Origin: UBA1443 sp964445745
GTDB lineage: Bacteria > Omnitrophota > Omnitrophia > Omnitrophales > Aquincolibacteriaceae
Direction: 5' to 3'
NCBI GenBank assembly: GCA_964445745.1
Contig: CAYULU010000022.1
Location: 1-29,514, forward strand
Length of the DNA stretch: 29,514 bases
The position numbers were made by a program, and so were the translations under genes. Shown one piece after another: positions 1 to 8,041 of this stretch (position 1 is its first letter; the number at the start of each line of letters is the position of its first letter). The notes beneath the pieces are model-generated. The model saw nothing but the letters and a program-made list of their open reading frames with translations. It did no database searches and was not told the origin of the DNA.

Positions 1-189
1 AGGGCCATCAACCCTTCTATAATTTTTAATTTCTTGTTTTGAAACAAATTTAACCCTTGCTACTACAGCTATACTATCAAAAACATTTGTATACCTTGTC
101 CAAAAATCATAACCGTATATAGTTCCACACCAATATGTTCCATCATCAATTTTATAAAAAATTGCATCCGTAGCAATTAAAACTTCCAT
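1..189 (-). CDS. Glycosyltransferase N-terminus, partial, runs off left edge
   Basis: An open frame of 63 codons starts at ATG 187-189 and is still open at base 1, so only the N-terminus is present. The start is supported by a strong GAGGGGG Shine-Dalgarno (197-203) seven bases upstream. The peptide begins MEVLIATDAIFYK and contains TIYGYDFWTRY, VVARVK and a terminal RVDGP. From memory this order of motifs matches the N-terminal Rossmann domain of GT4-type glycosyltransferases of capsule or exopolysaccharide loci; that is recognition, not a search. The codons are strongly A/T biased (AAA, TTT, ATA, GAT) compared with the GC-richer genes from 1227 onward, which suggests a transferred surface-polysaccharide cluster continuing to the left. 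Acceptor and donor sugars cannot be told from this fragment. Confidence 0.65.
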   Translation of the reverse strand, partial: MEVLIATDAIFYKIDDGTYWCGTIYGYDFWTRYTNVFDSIAVVARVKFVSKQEIKNYRRVDGP

Positions 190-606
190 CAACTAGCCCC
201 CTCAAATATTCTATTTGGATAGCTCCGGTAATTTACTGCGATGCCCTTCACCCAAACAGTTTGAACAATAACGCCTTTCACTTATGTTTGACCTACCCCG
301 ATCTTAAACTGGCATACACTGAGTTTCCCCAATCTAGTGGACGGTTTGTTAAGGTAGTAAAGCAATAGCCGTAGTGCTTTCTCTTTCATATTCAAGAAAG
401 TTCAAGTTCCCCAAGTGCTGAATGAACTCATCCTCAACTTGCAACACACATACTATACGTCGTTGAATCGTCGGGAACGCAGTTTCAGGATTTGAGTTTG
501 CGCTTCAAGCTTGATCCAGATTGCGATTGAAATTGTATGGCTTTCGTCTTTAGAGGGTCAATTGTTTCTTTTTCCCTCCCGATTTTAAGATCGCCCCAGG
601 GCCGCA
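190..606. other. Gene-free AT-rich stretch
   Basis: No convincing gene on either strand. On the minus strand a frame of roughly 48 codons (about 355-500) lies between a TGA and a TAA, with no start signal and no family I recognise. The segment around 322-352 contains a TAGTGGACGG-type string that loosely recalls ends of IS3-family elements, but no matching partner end was found, so I do not call an element. It is probably decayed DNA between the glycosyltransferase locus and the panE/IS remnants. Confidence 0.5.
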
Positions 607-1036
607 TCATCTGAGGGGACGTTTTGATCGCTTCGCAAACCGGGAGGCATGTTTTTCCGCTTCTTTGATGGCGCGTGTAAGGTAAGTATTGATGGGAACC
701 GGGACGCCATGCTGGCGGCCAAGCTTTACGATCCTTCCGTTCATCGAATCAATCTCTGTACGTTTCCCCCTCTGAAGGTCCTGGAGCATGGACGGATGAT
801 GGTCATAGGTTCGAGGGAGAAGCTTGGCATAAAATATTTTCTTGTACGCACCCGCCGTGGAAGGATCAAGCCGGACTTTGGCCTTGCGGGCCACTTGATA
901 AATTTCATCCATCACGGCATTCATGGTCTCCTGCGCCCTTTCATTTTCTCCCAATTTCCCGTAGTGGGACTGCATTAAAGAGGTCAGCGAATTGAGCTAC
1001 ATTGTATATGGCCTTGAGCAAAAGCAGTCCCTTGGC
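607..1036 (-). pseudogene. panE: 2-dehydropantoate 2-reductase remnant (C-terminal part)
   Basis: The minus-strand frame ending at 607 encodes the C-terminal dimerisation/substrate domain of ketopantoate reductase (PanE/ApbA family; NADPH-dependent reduction of 2-dehydropantoate in pantothenate synthesis). Key family pattern: NSLTSLMQSHYGKL, then HPSMLQDLQRGKRTEID and NGRIVKLG..HGVPVPIN. The NADPH-binding N-terminal half is missing. Homology continues upstream of the only ATG in this frame (973-975) as LNSLTSL, but a stop codon (997-999) and a frame change follow; the preceding residues (AKGLLLLKAIYNVA) lie in another frame at about 998-1036, so at least one base was lost or gained near 996-1000. 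Directly upstream is a transposase scrap. A truncated and frameshifted relic is the best reading. Confidence 0.75.
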
Positions 1037-1065
1037 GTTACAAGTCGCCACCCACCGAAGGAATC

Positions 1066-1164
1066 TTTGTAGCCGCCTTCCGTGACCATCTTGACCGTTG
1101 AAATCTTGAATTCCCTGTCAAATCGCTTCTTTTTAATGCTTCGTCTTCCATTGGGCACCCCCAT
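1066..1164 (-). mobile_element. IS3-family OrfA transposase 5' remnant
   Basis: A short minus-strand frame from ATG 1162-1164 reads MGVPNGRR, then KKKRFDREFKISTVKMVTEGG, which is the opening of the helix-turn-helix OrfA of IS3/IS911-type transposases (pattern RYDxEFKxxAVKLVTEGG). Homology stops after GGYK at about 1066, before the rest of the HTH; the frame then runs into unrelated sequence and stops at 997-999. No inverted terminal repeats are visible at either end. The scrap abuts the broken panE end, so an insertion followed by a deletion may have destroyed panE. Family assignment rests on about 25 residues. Confidence 0.55.
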
Positions 1165-1226
1165 CTGGTGAACCGGCTTTCATCCTAAAACCAACTCTCT
1201 TCTGAACAAAGGACCTCCGCCGGATT

Positions 1227-2312
1227 TTAAAAAAGTTCCTTTTGCACAGGTTTTTTCGACGTTTTGTTTTTCACAAGATCAAGACCGCTCACGCCGACGC
1301 CCAGGAGCCGGATGGCTTTTTGACCGGCAAGGGTTTTGGTAAGAAGAAGTTCTTCCGAAACCCGGTAGATTTTTTGCCAGCTTTCCGGGAAATCCGTCAA
1401 GGTCCGCGACCGCGTCATTTGCTCAAAATCGTGATATTTAACTTTTAAGACGACCGTTCGCCCCGACTTCCCTTTATAAACCAGTTCGGAAAACACCTGT
1501 CGTGAAAGCTCTCCCAGTTTCGCCTTGAGCCAATCCACCCGAAGGATGTCCTTTTCAAAGGTCTCTTCTTTACTCACCTGGGTCGGTTCCCAAAAAGGCA
1601 CCACCTCCCGGTCCTCCGTCCCGTTGGCCATTTGAGAAAGGTGGGTGCCCCATTTTCCGAAACGGCCTCGAAGATTCTGAAGAGACATCTCCCGAAGATC
1701 CCCACAGGCCCTCACTCCGATTCGATGGAGTGTTTCCTCGGTCTTGGGTCCCACTCCCGGAAGTTTCCGAACGGGAAGATCTTTTAGAAAAACGACTTCC
1801 TTGCGGGGAGGAATCACCGTTAAGCCGTCCGGCTTCTTGAAGTCAGAAGCTATTTTCGCAAGGAACATGGCCGTAGCAATTCCCGCGGAGGCCGTAAGAC
1901 GGGTCGCCGCAAAAATATGCTGTTTGATCAGTTTCGCGAGCTCGACAGGGTCGTCGATCCGGAGCTTGTTTTCCATCACATCGAGATAAGCCTCATCCAG
2001 CGACACCTGTTCCACAAGCGGCGTGTAATTGCGAAGGATCGACATGATCGTTTTCGAGGCTGCGGAATATTTTTCAAAATCCGGAGGGATAAAGATGGCC
2101 TGGGGACAAAGGCGCCTGGCCCGGGAGGACGGCATGGCGGAATGGATTCCAAATTGCCGGGCTTCATAAGAGCAGGTGCTGACCACGCTCCGGCTTTGAG
2201 GGTCTCCTCCGACAATGACCGGCTTCCCCTTAAGCTCGGGCCGGTCACGTTGTTCCACGGCCGCAAAAAACGCGTCCATATCGATATGAATGAATTTACG
2301 GGGCCAATTCAT
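1227..2312 (-). CDS. dinB: DNA polymerase IV (Y family)
   Basis: Encodes 361 residues, the normal length of translesion polymerase DinB. Motifs: FIHIDMDAFFAAVEQRD with metal-ligand D11, SLDEAYLD with D106 and E107 completing the catalytic carboxylates, steric-gate neighbourhood F15-F16, a thumb helix-hairpin-helix (LPVRKLPGVGPKTEETL) and a little-finger domain. The protein ends in QKELF, a good beta-clamp-binding peptide of the Qxx(L/M)F type, which fits recruitment by the sliding clamp. It is error-prone lesion bypass by family knowledge. The gene follows proS by 60 bp that contain a hairpin; no strong Shine-Dalgarno precedes the ATG. No LexA-type operator was recognised. Downstream lie only decayed genes, so this is the last intact gene of the minus-strand array. 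Confidence 0.95.
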   Translation of the reverse strand: MNWPRKFIHIDMDAFFAAVEQRDRPELKGKPVIVGGDPQSRSVVSTCSYEARQFGIHSAMPSSRARRLCPQAIFIPPDFEKYSAASKTIMSILRNYTPLVEQVSLDEAYLDVMENKLRIDDPVELAKLIKQHIFAATRLTASAGIATAMFLAKIASDFKKPDGLTVIPPRKEVVFLKDLPVRKLPGVGPKTEETLHRIGVRACGDLREMSLQNLRGRFGKWGTHLSQMANGTEDREVVPFWEPTQVSKEETFEKDILRVDWLKAKLGELSRQVFSELVYKGKSGRTVVLKVKYHDFEQMTRSRTLTDFPESWQKIYRVSEELLLTKTLAGQKAIRLLGVGVSGLDLVKNKTSKKPVQKELF

Positions 2313-2332
2313 TTAAGCACACGGCGTAAGGT

Positions 2333-2372
2333 GTACGGCGTATGAAGCGAACGCAAATCCAATACGCTGTAC
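2333..2372. repeat. Palindrome between proS and dinB
   Basis: GTACGGCGTAT (2333-2343) is inverted as ATACGCTGTAC (2362-2372), 10 of 11 positions pairing, loop 18 nt. A further degenerate copy of the ACACGGCGTA unit lies just left (2319-2328). The right arm touches the proS stop codon (2373-2375). It is not followed by a T-tract on either strand, so it is more likely an RNA-stabilising or REP-like element than an intrinsic terminator. Confidence 0.55.
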
Positions 2373-4064
2373 TCAAATCTGTGAAAGAGAAGAGGCCACT
2401 GAATGTAGCTCAATCATTTTTGTCAAACCTGTCTGCCGGTTCTTGATCTCGACCTTCCCCTGCGCCAGATTGCGTTCCCCGATCACGATCTGCCTGGGGA
2501 TACCGATCAGGTCCGCGTCGTTAAACTTGACGCCCGCACGTTCGTTGCGGTCATCGTAGAGGACCTCCACACCGGCCGCACTCAACTCATCGTAAAGTTG
2601 CTCAGCCGCAGTCGTAATTTTGGGATCCGCCTGATTGACCGTAACGATCTCAACCTGAAAAGGCGCGATCTCGGAGGGCCATTTAATTCCTTTTTCATCA
2701 TGATGCTGTTCAATCGCCGCCGCAAGAATCCGGTTCACCCCGATTCCATAACAACCCATGATCGCGGGTTTCCTCTCCCCTTTTTCGTCAAGAAAAGTCG
2801 CGCCGATCGATTCGGAATACCGTGTCCCCAGCTTAAAAATGTGACCAATCTCCATGCTGGTCGTCAGCGTTAGCCGCCCTTTCCCGTCAGGCGAAAGGTC
2901 CCCGTCTTTAACAAAACGGATATCACCGGCCGCCACAGGCGTAAAGTCACGCCCATGAGCCACATGCCGCAGATGCCTGTCCTTTTCATTAGCACCTGTG
3001 ACACCGTCCGTAATGGCCGTCACGTCCCAATCCGCATACACCGGAATTTTAAGACCGACGGGGCCCGCAAATCCGACCGGGGCGCCCGTTGCTTCGCGAA
3101 TCTCATGGGCCTCGGCTTGGCGAATCGTTTTTGCCCCGATCAGCTTCCGGAGTTTTCCTTCGTTGACCTCACTGTCCCCCGTCACAAGGGCGGCCACCGG
3201 ACGGTCATCTGCAATAAAAATTAACGTTTTGATTAACTGCGACGGAACTATTTTAAATTGGTGTGAAATCTCGTCGATCGTCCGGAGGTTGGGAGTGTCA
3301 AAGGGCTCCGGCTTTTCAAAGGGGGGCTGGGAGACGGAGAGTTCGGGCCTGGCCCGTTCCGCGATGTCCTGACTTGCGAGATAACCGTTTTCCGAACTCG
3401 CAACCCGGTCTTCCCCGTAAGGACAAATGACCATAAATTCCTGGCTCATTTTGCCACCCATCATCCCGGTGTCCGCACTCACCACCTGAAACTTGAGTCC
3501 GCAACGATTAAAAATATTGTGGTAAGCCGCGTACATTTTTTGATAATGCGAATCCAGTCCTGCCTCATCACGGTCAAAGCTGTAGGCATCCTTCATAATA
3601 AATTCCTTCGTCCGGATCACGCCAAATCGCGGGCGGGCCTCGTCACGAAATTTGGTCTGGATTTGATAAAGGGTTAAAGGCAGATCCCGAAAAGATTTTA
3701 TGTTCGTTCCCACCAGGTCGGTGATCACTTCTTCATGGGTGGGGCCCAATACAAACTCGTGACCCGCCCGGTTTTTAAATGCAATCTTGTCTTCCCCCAG
3801 CGTTTCGTAGCGACCCGACTTTTTCCAAATCTCGGCCGGATGAAGCGCGGGCAACAGGACTTCGCACGCACCCGCTTTGTTCATCTCTTCGCGAATGATC
3901 CCGATCACCTTGAGAAGGACTCTGAACCCAAGGGGCAAATAGCTGTAAACGCCCGAAGCCAGCTGACGGATCAGCCCGGCCCGAAGTGCCAGCTGATGGC
4001 TGACCGCCTCGGCATCTTTGGGAACGTTTCTAAGACTGGGAATCAGTATTTGTGTCCAACGCAT
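2373..4064 (-). CDS. proS: Prolyl-tRNA synthetase (bacterial type, with editing domain)
   Basis: 563 residues, typical of the bacterial ProS form. It charges tRNA-Pro and edits mischarged alanine. N-terminal class II core begins RWTQILIPSLRNVPKDAEAVSHQL; motif 2 is FRDEARPRFGVIRTKEFIMKDAYSFD; the INS editing insertion occupies about residues 225-390 (with IVPSQLIKTLIF); motif 3 is GCYGIGVNRILAA; the anticodon-binding domain ends the protein. The start ATG has AAAGGA eight bases upstream. The gene sits 38 bp after rseP and 60 bp before dinB, all co-directional, so co-transcription with the envelope block is likely. No T-box leader was seen, consistent with a non-Firmicute. Confidence 0.97.
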   Translation of the reverse strand: MRWTQILIPSLRNVPKDAEAVSHQLALRAGLIRQLASGVYSYLPLGFRVLLKVIGIIREEMNKAGACEVLLPALHPAEIWKKSGRYETLGEDKIAFKNRAGHEFVLGPTHEEVITDLVGTNIKSFRDLPLTLYQIQTKFRDEARPRFGVIRTKEFIMKDAYSFDRDEAGLDSHYQKMYAAYHNIFNRCGLKFQVVSADTGMMGGKMSQEFMVICPYGEDRVASSENGYLASQDIAERARPELSVSQPPFEKPEPFDTPNLRTIDEISHQFKIVPSQLIKTLIFIADDRPVAALVTGDSEVNEGKLRKLIGAKTIRQAEAHEIREATGAPVGFAGPVGLKIPVYADWDVTAITDGVTGANEKDRHLRHVAHGRDFTPVAAGDIRFVKDGDLSPDGKGRLTLTTSMEIGHIFKLGTRYSESIGATFLDEKGERKPAIMGCYGIGVNRILAAAIEQHHDEKGIKWPSEIAPFQVEIVTVNQADPKITTAAEQLYDELSAAGVEVLYDDRNERAGVKFNDADLIGIPRQIVIGERNLAQGKVEIKNRQTGLTKMIELHSVASSLSQI

Positions 4065-4102
4065 GATGAAATCCTTTACACGGGCCGTAGCGCCGCGCTG
4101 TT

Positions 4103-5224
4103 TTAACTGCCGCTAATATGCAGTAGATTTTTTAATTTGTCCAGAATCTGCAAGTTGACAATATCGTTATAAAACACAAGAACCATCAGTCCCATCAGCG
4201 CAAAAAATCCCGCGTTTGTAATTTTTTCCTGGAGGGGTGCGGGAACCGGTTTCCGGAACAGCGCCTCAATCAGTAAAAAGACCAGATGCCCTCCGTCCAG
4301 CGCGGGGATCGGGAACAAGTTGATCACCGCAAGTGAAACACTCAAAATCGCCGTGAGCAAAAGAAGTGATGCCACCCCCGCCTTTGCGGCCTGACCACTG
4401 ACCTGGATAATGCCAAGGGGCCCCATCAGATTTTTCGGGGAAAGCTGACGGGTACAAATATAATAAATCGCCTTATAGGTCAAGGTCGTGTGGAAAAGGA
4501 GCGCCTCTCCCCCTTGGGCGATCGATTGAAAAAATCCGTACCGCTCCATCACAACCACCTCGGGATCCGGTGTAATCCCCACCCTTTTCAACGTTACCCT
4601 TTTCCCAAAAATGTCCCTGGTTTCTTCCATTTGCGGGCTCAGCGAAAAGGAAACTACCTTTTCTCCCCGCAACACTTCGATCGAAAGCGACTCGCCACGA
4701 CTGCGGTCCAGCGTTTCGAGCACATCCTTCCAGGTAGAGACGGGTGTTCCATCCACCTTCAAGATTTTATCTTTGGTTTCAAGTCCGCTCACCGCGGCAG
4801 GATATCCCTGGATAAAACCGCCGATCACCGTTCCGGGCAACGGGCGTCCGATCATGTACACCGCGGAAAAGATCACAAACGCCAGAAAAAAATTCATGAT
4901 CACACCAGCCACCACAATCATCATTCGCGACCCGACGGATGCGGCCAAAAAATCACCGGGTTTGGCCCCCTCGGTGCCCACCGACAACGAATCTTCCCCC
5001 GCAGGCTTCACAAACCCCCCGAGCGGAAATGCCGAAACGACAAAATGTGTTTCTCGGGAACGCCAGCCAAAAAGCTCGGGGCCAAATCCGATAGAAAACT
5101 TCTCAACCTTCACACCGCGTAACCGGCACGCGATAAAGTGCCCCCACTCATGGACTATAATCAGAATGCCAAACACCACAAGCGCCGGGAGAACGTTTCC
5201 AAAAACCGATAAAAGATGTTGCAT
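4103..5224 (-). CDS. rseP: Site-2 intramembrane zinc metalloprotease RseP/MmpA
   Basis: 373 residues. The first membrane segment carries the zinc motif HEWGH (H25-H29) in IIVHEWGHFIACR; a single PDZ domain occupies about residues 115-200 (GLETKDKILKVDGTPV); the last membrane part has NLFPIPALDGGH, whose Asp is the third zinc ligand. Family role: second cleavage of membrane-anchored anti-sigma factors or remnant signal peptides in the cytoplasmic membrane. E. coli RseP has two PDZ domains; one is seen here, as in many non-enterobacterial S2Ps. GAGGTG lies eight bases before ATG. It follows dxr by 31 bp, reproducing the common dxr-rseP pairing, and is followed by proS. Confidence 0.95.
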   Translation of the reverse strand: MQHLLSVFGNVLPALVVFGILIIVHEWGHFIACRLRGVKVEKFSIGFGPELFGWRSRETHFVVSAFPLGGFVKPAGEDSLSVGTEGAKPGDFLAASVGSRMMIVVAGVIMNFFLAFVIFSAVYMIGRPLPGTVIGGFIQGYPAAVSGLETKDKILKVDGTPVSTWKDVLETLDRSRGESLSIEVLRGEKVVSFSLSPQMEETRDIFGKRVTLKRVGITPDPEVVVMERYGFFQSIAQGGEALLFHTTLTYKAIYYICTRQLSPKNLMGPLGIIQVSGQAAKAGVASLLLLTAILSVSLAVINLFPIPALDGGHLVFLLIEALFRKPVPAPLQEKITNAGFFALMGLMVLVFYNDIVNLQILDKLKNLLHISGS

Positions 5225-5255
5225 GATTATTTCACCTCATTCGACTGGCATTAAG

Positions 5256-6410
5256 TTAAATAAATTCCCGAGCAATCTGACGGGCCCAGAGATCCGATTC
5301 AAGAATATCTTCAAGACCGGGTTGGCGCACCAGTCGGTGCCGCATCATCGTCTTTTCGATGATTCTCGGAATATCCAAAAATCCGGCCTTTTGGTCCAGA
5401 AAGGCCTGCACGGCAATCTCATTGGCCGCATTCAGCACCGCCGGCATCGTCCCCCCGATCTTGCTTGCCTCATAACCAAGCTTGAGACACGGGAAACGAC
5501 GGGCATCGGGTTTTTCAAAGTGAAGCCCTTGAAGCCGGGTGAGATCAAGATCCGGAAGATGATTGTCGAGCCGGTCCGGATAGCTCATGGCATATTGAAT
5601 AGGAAGACGCATATCGGCCACTCCGAGGTGCGCCAGGTGTGAGCCATCGGCCAGTTCCACCAGGGCATGAACGATCGCTTCAGGATGGATTAAAACTTCG
5701 ATCTTTTTTGATTCCACCCGAAACAGATTAGCGGCCTCAATCACCTCAAGCCCCTTGTTCATGAGCGTCGCCGAATCGACCGTGATCTTGGGTCCCATTT
5801 TCCACTTCGGATGATTAAGCGCCTGGGCCCGCGTAATGTTTGCGAGAGAGCCCCGGAAATTCCGGAACGGGCCGCCCGAAGAGGTCAGGATCAGCTTTTT
5901 GACAAAATCAGGATGTTGATTTTCGAGACACTGCCACAATGCCGAATGCTCGCTATCGATCGGCAAAACCGCAACTCCCCGATTCGCTGCCTCTTGAAGC
6001 AAAAGACCTCCGGCCATCACCAGCGGCTCTTTGTTGGCAACCGCGATGATTTTACCCGCACGAACCGCAGAGAAAATCGGCTGAAGACCGGCCGCACCCA
6101 CCATCGCGCAGATGACCTCCCGGACCGAAGGAATCGTGGAGACCTCCTCAAGACCTGAATCTCCGCTAACAAGCTTCACGCCAAGTTTTTTAAACTTCGC
6201 GACCCATATCTTGTCCCGGAACGTCTCATCGTAGACACAAACCACTTTGGGACGAAATTCAACCGATTGTTCGTAAAGACGGGCGATATTTTTTTTGGCG
6301 GCCAGGGCCTCGACCCGAAACCGCTCAGGGTGGATACGGACAATCCTCAGAGTGTTCTCTCCCACCGATCCGGTGGAACCAAGGATGGTGAGACGCTTGA
6401 CCCTGCTCAT
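5256..6410 (-). CDS. dxr: 1-deoxy-D-xylulose 5-phosphate reductoisomerase
   Basis: 384 residues, normal for Dxr (IspC), which converts DXP to MEP in the non-mevalonate isoprenoid pathway using NADPH and a divalent metal. Seen: NADPH loop GSTGSVG (11-17), NKEPLVMAGG, metal ligands in PIDSEHSA, SSGGPFR, the catalytic loop region HPKWKMGPKITVDSATLMNKGLE and ANEIAVQAFL. The ATG overlaps the cdsA stop by the four bases ATGA (6407-6410), so translation is coupled to cdsA. With uppS and cdsA upstream and rseP downstream this is the classical uppS-cdsA-dxr-rseP block. Confidence 0.97.
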   Translation of the reverse strand: MSRVKRLTILGSTGSVGENTLRIVRIHPERFRVEALAAKKNIARLYEQSVEFRPKVVCVYDETFRDKIWVAKFKKLGVKLVSGDSGLEEVSTIPSVREVICAMVGAAGLQPIFSAVRAGKIIAVANKEPLVMAGGLLLQEAANRGVAVLPIDSEHSALWQCLENQHPDFVKKLILTSSGGPFRNFRGSLANITRAQALNHPKWKMGPKITVDSATLMNKGLEVIEAANLFRVESKKIEVLIHPEAIVHALVELADGSHLAHLGVADMRLPIQYAMSYPDRLDNHLPDLDLTRLQGLHFEKPDARRFPCLKLGYEASKIGGTMPAVLNAANEIAVQAFLDQKAGFLDIPRIIEKTMMRHRLVRQPGLEDILESDLWARQIAREFI

Positions 6411-7222
6411 ATCCGTTCAAGACCGAGGACAAAGGTGAGGTAAAAATATACAAAAGGGACCGTAAAAAGAAGGCTGTCGACCACATCCAGCATGCCGCCA
6501 AGACCCGGCATCTGTCCCGAGTCTTTAACGCCGGCATCCCGTTTGATTAAGCTCTCGGCCAAATCCCCAAACAGGGCAAGCCCGCCCACTCCAATTCCGA
6601 GGAGCACAAAATGATACCAGGCCACCTCGATAAAAAAAATCGCTCCGACGGAAAGCAAAAGCGTTGTCACCATCTGCCCGATCGCCCCTTCCACGGATTT
6701 ATTGGGACTGACCAGCGGAAGCAATTTGTTTTTCCCGAATTTTCGACCGACAAAATAAGCGCCAGCATCTCCTGCCTTGACAATCAGGATTGTGTAAAAA
6801 ACCCATTCAGCGCCGTTCGGAAGTAATCGCAGTTTAATGAGATAAGAAAAAAACCAGGCCACGTAAACAATCCCGAAAACACTGACCGCAACACTGGTGA
6901 TGGTTCGGTCCGGGGACCGACGGTTAAACAGAAAAATAAAAAGCGCGACACAGGCGGCCAACACCAGCGGAAGTTGCAAGGACGCGTAAGCCGCAAACGG
7001 GAGCAAAGCCCCAAAGCAAAGACCAAATCCCCGGTGGATAATCAACCCCTTGTTTTCCGCAATCGAGAAAAACTCATTGAGGGCCACCATGATAAATCCC
7101 ACGACCATCAGAAAAAAGAGCCAGTGCGGCGCATAAAAAATCGTCGCCACAGCCGCCGGCACCATAATTAAAGACACGAGGAGCCTTTTCCCAAGCGTAC
7201 TTATCGTCACTTTATTTGACAT
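6407..7222 (-). CDS. cdsA: Phosphatidate cytidylyltransferase (CDP-diglyceride synthase)
   Basis: I start the gene at ATG 7220-7222 (MSNKVTISTLGKRLLVS), 271 residues, preceded by GAGGGA; an in-frame upstream start at 7378 would add 52 hydrophilic residues inside uppS and has no family support. Multiple membrane segments, beginning LLVSLIMVPAAVATIFYA. The C-terminal signature reads SLIKRDAGVKDSGQMPGLGG followed by MLDVVDS; KRxxxxKDSG and the final acidic pair are kept, whereas the classical PGHGG...LDRxD appears as PGLGG...LDVVD. I believe this variant occurs in other phyla. It makes CDP-diacylglycerol from phosphatidate and CTP at the inner membrane. The stop overlaps dxr (ATGA); uppS ends 76 bp upstream. 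Confidence 0.92.
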   Translation of the reverse strand: MSNKVTISTLGKRLLVSLIMVPAAVATIFYAPHWLFFLMVVGFIMVALNEFFSIAENKGLIIHRGFGLCFGALLPFAAYASLQLPLVLAACVALFIFLFNRRSPDRTITSVAVSVFGIVYVAWFFSYLIKLRLLPNGAEWVFYTILIVKAGDAGAYFVGRKFGKNKLLPLVSPNKSVEGAIGQMVTTLLLSVGAIFFIEVAWYHFVLLGIGVGGLALFGDLAESLIKRDAGVKDSGQMPGLGGMLDVVDSLLFTVPFVYFYLTFVLGLERI

Positions 7223-7298
7223 AGGTCCCTCGACTGATCCGGATTTTTCTCGAGCGGGCATATCGTCTTCAGGGTCTTGGCCCAACAAAAGATCGCCC

Positions 7299-8027
7299 TC
7301 ACGAAGGAAGTCCCTGCGCGGGTCCGGTAGCGCCAAATCGGCGTTCCCGACGACGGTATTCATCAATCGCTTTTTCAAATTCTTCGGAAGTAAATTCAGG
7401 CCAGAACTTCGGCGTCACATAAAGTTCGGCATACGAAATCTGCCAGAGCAAAAAGTTGCTGATCCTCATCTCACCGCTCGTGCGGATCAAAAGCTCCGGG
7501 TCAGGAATTCCGGCAGTGTCAAGATTCGCACTGACAACCGATTCATCGATCCGGGCAATATCCAGATCCTGTTTCTTCACGCGGTCCGAAATTTTTCTGA
7601 TGGCACGCAGGATTTCGGCGCGGGAGGAATAACTAAGGGCCAGCGTCAGGGTCAGCCCCGTGTTTCGTTCGGAATTTTTACGGGCATCCCAGAGTTTCTT
7701 TTGAATGGATTCGGGAAGATCGCTCATCTCCCCGATCATATTCAAAATGACATTATCCTTAATTAACGCGTTAATCTTCCCGTCCAGATACCCCGAAAGA
7801 AGACCCATCAAAAAGTTGACTTCTTCTTTGGGACGCCGCCAGTTTTCTTTGGAGAAGGTGTAGAGGGTCAGATAGCGAATACCCTTATCCGCCGCGGCCT
7901 TGACGATTTCTTCAACGCGCCTTACCCCTTCCTCGTGGCCCTTGATTCGGGGAAACCCTTTGCTTTTGGCCCAACGACCGTTCCCATCCATAATAATGGC
8001 AACGTGCTTGGGAATTTCATTCAGCAT
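7299..8027 (-). CDS. uppS: Undecaprenyl (di-trans,poly-cis) diphosphate synthase
   Basis: 242 residues, typical cis-prenyltransferase. It elongates farnesyl diphosphate with isopentenyl diphosphate to the C55 carrier used for peptidoglycan and surface glycans. Seen: HVAIIMDGNGRWAK with catalytic D14, GHEEGVRRVEE, YTFSKENWRRP, and the IPP-binding C-terminal stretch RTSGEMRISNFLLWQ followed by YAELYVTPKFWPEF. GAGGC precedes the ATG. It lies 14 bp after purA and heads the isoprenoid/phospholipid block. The end GATGPAQGLPS is a short unconserved tail. Confidence 0.96.
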   Translation of the reverse strand: MLNEIPKHVAIIMDGNGRWAKSKGFPRIKGHEEGVRRVEEIVKAAADKGIRYLTLYTFSKENWRRPKEEVNFLMGLLSGYLDGKINALIKDNVILNMIGEMSDLPESIQKKLWDARKNSERNTGLTLTLALSYSSRAEILRAIRKISDRVKKQDLDIARIDESVVSANLDTAGIPDPELLIRTSGEMRISNFLLWQISYAELYVTPKFWPEFTSEEFEKAIDEYRRRERRFGATGPAQGLPS

Positions 8028-8041
8028 AGGGCCTGCCTCTT

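Noticed and set aside
355..500. Minus-strand frame of about 48 codons in the left gap
   Set aside because: Bounded by TGA and TAA, with no start codon context, no Shine-Dalgarno and no recognisable motif; too short to call.
649..978. 109-codon open frame on the plus strand
   Set aside because: The opposite strand carries clear ketopantoate reductase homology over the same bases; the plus-strand peptide matches nothing I know.
7223..7378. In-frame N-terminal extension of cdsA overlapping uppS
   Set aside because: The added 52 residues are hydrophilic and unlike the family, and the ATG at 7222 has its own Shine-Dalgarno.
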